The notes under the pieces: model-generated
The model's database searches: none
What the model saw: only the letters and a program-made list of their open reading frames with translations
Told to the model about the DNA's origin: nothing
Made by a program: the position numbers and the translations under genes
In this document: piece by piece, positions 63,663 through 64,000 of the stretch
Numbering within the stretch: position 1 is the stretch's first letter
How the letters are laid out: each line of letters opens with the position of its first letter
Assembly (NCBI RefSeq): GCF_024448695.1
Contig: NZ_JAMOHY010000015.1
Location: forward strand, 1 to 64,000
Direction: 5' to 3'
From: Stutzerimonas stutzeri
GTDB lineage: Bacteria > Pseudomonadota > Gammaproteobacteria > Pseudomonadales > Pseudomonadaceae
Length of the DNA: 64,000 nucleotides

Positions 63663-64000
63663 GTTTGGCCAAGATCCACATCGCCAAGGCCCAGCTGGGT
63701 CTGGATGACGACACCTACCGCGCCTTGCTGGCCCGTGTCGCCGGCGTGCGCTCGGCCAAGGATCTAAGCCCGCGCCAGGTCAGCGCCGTGCTGGCGGAAT
63801 TCGTCCGCCTCGGATTCCAGCCAAAGCCGGCGAAGAAGGCCGGCAGAGCAGTGCCAAAGCCCGCGCCAGATCGGGCGGCGCTGGTTGGTAAGATCGAAGC
63901 CTTCCTCGCTGAAGCGAACCGTCCCTGGGCCTACGCTGATGCCATGGCGTTGCGTATGTTCAAGGTCGAGCGGGTAGAATGGCTCGATAGTGGCCAGTTG
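63659..64000 (+). CDS. gemA: GemA-family (Mu gp16-like) regulator, truncated by window
   Basis: The first 114 residues are present. MSLAKIHIAKAQLGLDDDTY, VAGVRSAKDLSPRQVSAVL and EFVRLGF are the hallmark of the GemA (DUF1018) family, which in Mu modulates host gyrase-related and other gene expression. The ATGA overlap couples it to the zinc-finger protein. In Mu-like phages the middle activator Mor normally follows, outside this window. Confidence 0.9.
   Translation, partial: MSLAKIHIAKAQLGLDDDTYRALLARVAGVRSAKDLSPRQVSAVLAEFVRLGFQPKPAKKAGRAVPKPAPDRAALVGKIEAFLAEANRPWAYADAMALRMFKVERVEWLDSGQL

Larger units (their letters stand above)
55226..64000. mobile_element. Mu-like transposable prophage, left (early) part
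   Basis: Order of genes: leftward ORF6C-like protein and XRE repressor, operator, then rightward Ner-like, MuA, MuB, small early proteins, DUF3164, HU, GemA (cut by the window). This is the early module of Mu-type phages and is closest in layout to Pseudomonas B3/D3112-type phages as I remember them. A TG dinucleotide at 55226, immediately left of the inverted-repeat cluster, is one candidate for the terminal base, because Mu ends begin with TG. The junction is not proven; a five-base target duplication cannot be checked because the right end is outside. Confidence 0.85.

Noticed and set aside
1-64000. tRNA, rRNA or CRISPR arrays
   Set aside because: Looked for cloverleaf-like segments and regularly spaced direct repeats and saw none.

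Overview
The window is about 60% GC and almost entirely coding. It looks like a chromosome segment from a member of the Pseudomonadaceae. The evidence is protein similarity to remembered Pseudomonas sequences (MetE/MetR, a FabH2-type ketoacyl synthase, paired FadD enzymes, PhaJ-type hydratase, RapA), Pseudomonas-type REP palindromes in four intergenic spots, an ANR-type box, and a 36-residue CcoM-like oxidase subunit. The order ketoacyl synthase, ankyrin protein, hrpA, fadD1/fadD2, MaoC hydratase, rapA resembles my memory of the P. aeruginosa fadD region; no search was run.

Host part (1 to about 55.2 kb). 0-5 kb: methionine synthesis (metE, metR) with an ExoD-like gene between them. 5-13 kb: envelope genes (DUF2057 lipoprotein, porin), fatty acid initiation, ankyrin protein, chemoreceptor. 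13-21 kb: DUF445 protein, a three-gene ABC importer of the sulfonate/nitrate class, MOSC protein, HIT protein, RNase Z. 21-27 kb: a Zn/Cd-exporting P-type ATPase behind a textbook MerR-family promoter, an MHYT-GGDEF-EAL signalling protein, RarD. 27-38 kb: HrpA, second chemoreceptor, two acyl-CoA synthetases, PhaJ-type hydratase, CcoM. 38-55 kb: RapA, the ergothioneine pair egtB-egtD, DEAD-box helicase, LysR regulator plus periplasmic cyclophilin, CHAD protein, an MFS/hydroxypyruvate isomerase/2-hydroxyacid dehydrogenase cluster and a CNNM/CBS protein.

Prophage part (about 55.2 kb to the end, truncated by the window). This is the left, early end of a Mu-like transposable prophage. It has a cluster of inverted repeats that look like transposase end-binding sites, two leftward genes (an XRE repressor-like protein and an ORF6C-like partner), a dyad operator, and a rightward early operon: Ner-like protein, MuA transposase (DDE), MuB ATPase, a run of small mostly unknown proteins, DUF3164, HU and the start of GemA. 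Coupled starts (ATGA, TAATG, 1-base gaps) tie it into one transcription unit.

The most striking observation lies in this early operon. Two 65-75 base intergenic segments (62632-62697 and 63113-63175) share the full hammerhead ribozyme core in type II order: GAAA, stem III, GUC cleavage site, stem I, CUGAUGA. Their stems differ in sequence but keep pairing by compensatory changes. They bracket one small gene, so self-cleavage would cut a single cistron out of the early phage transcript.
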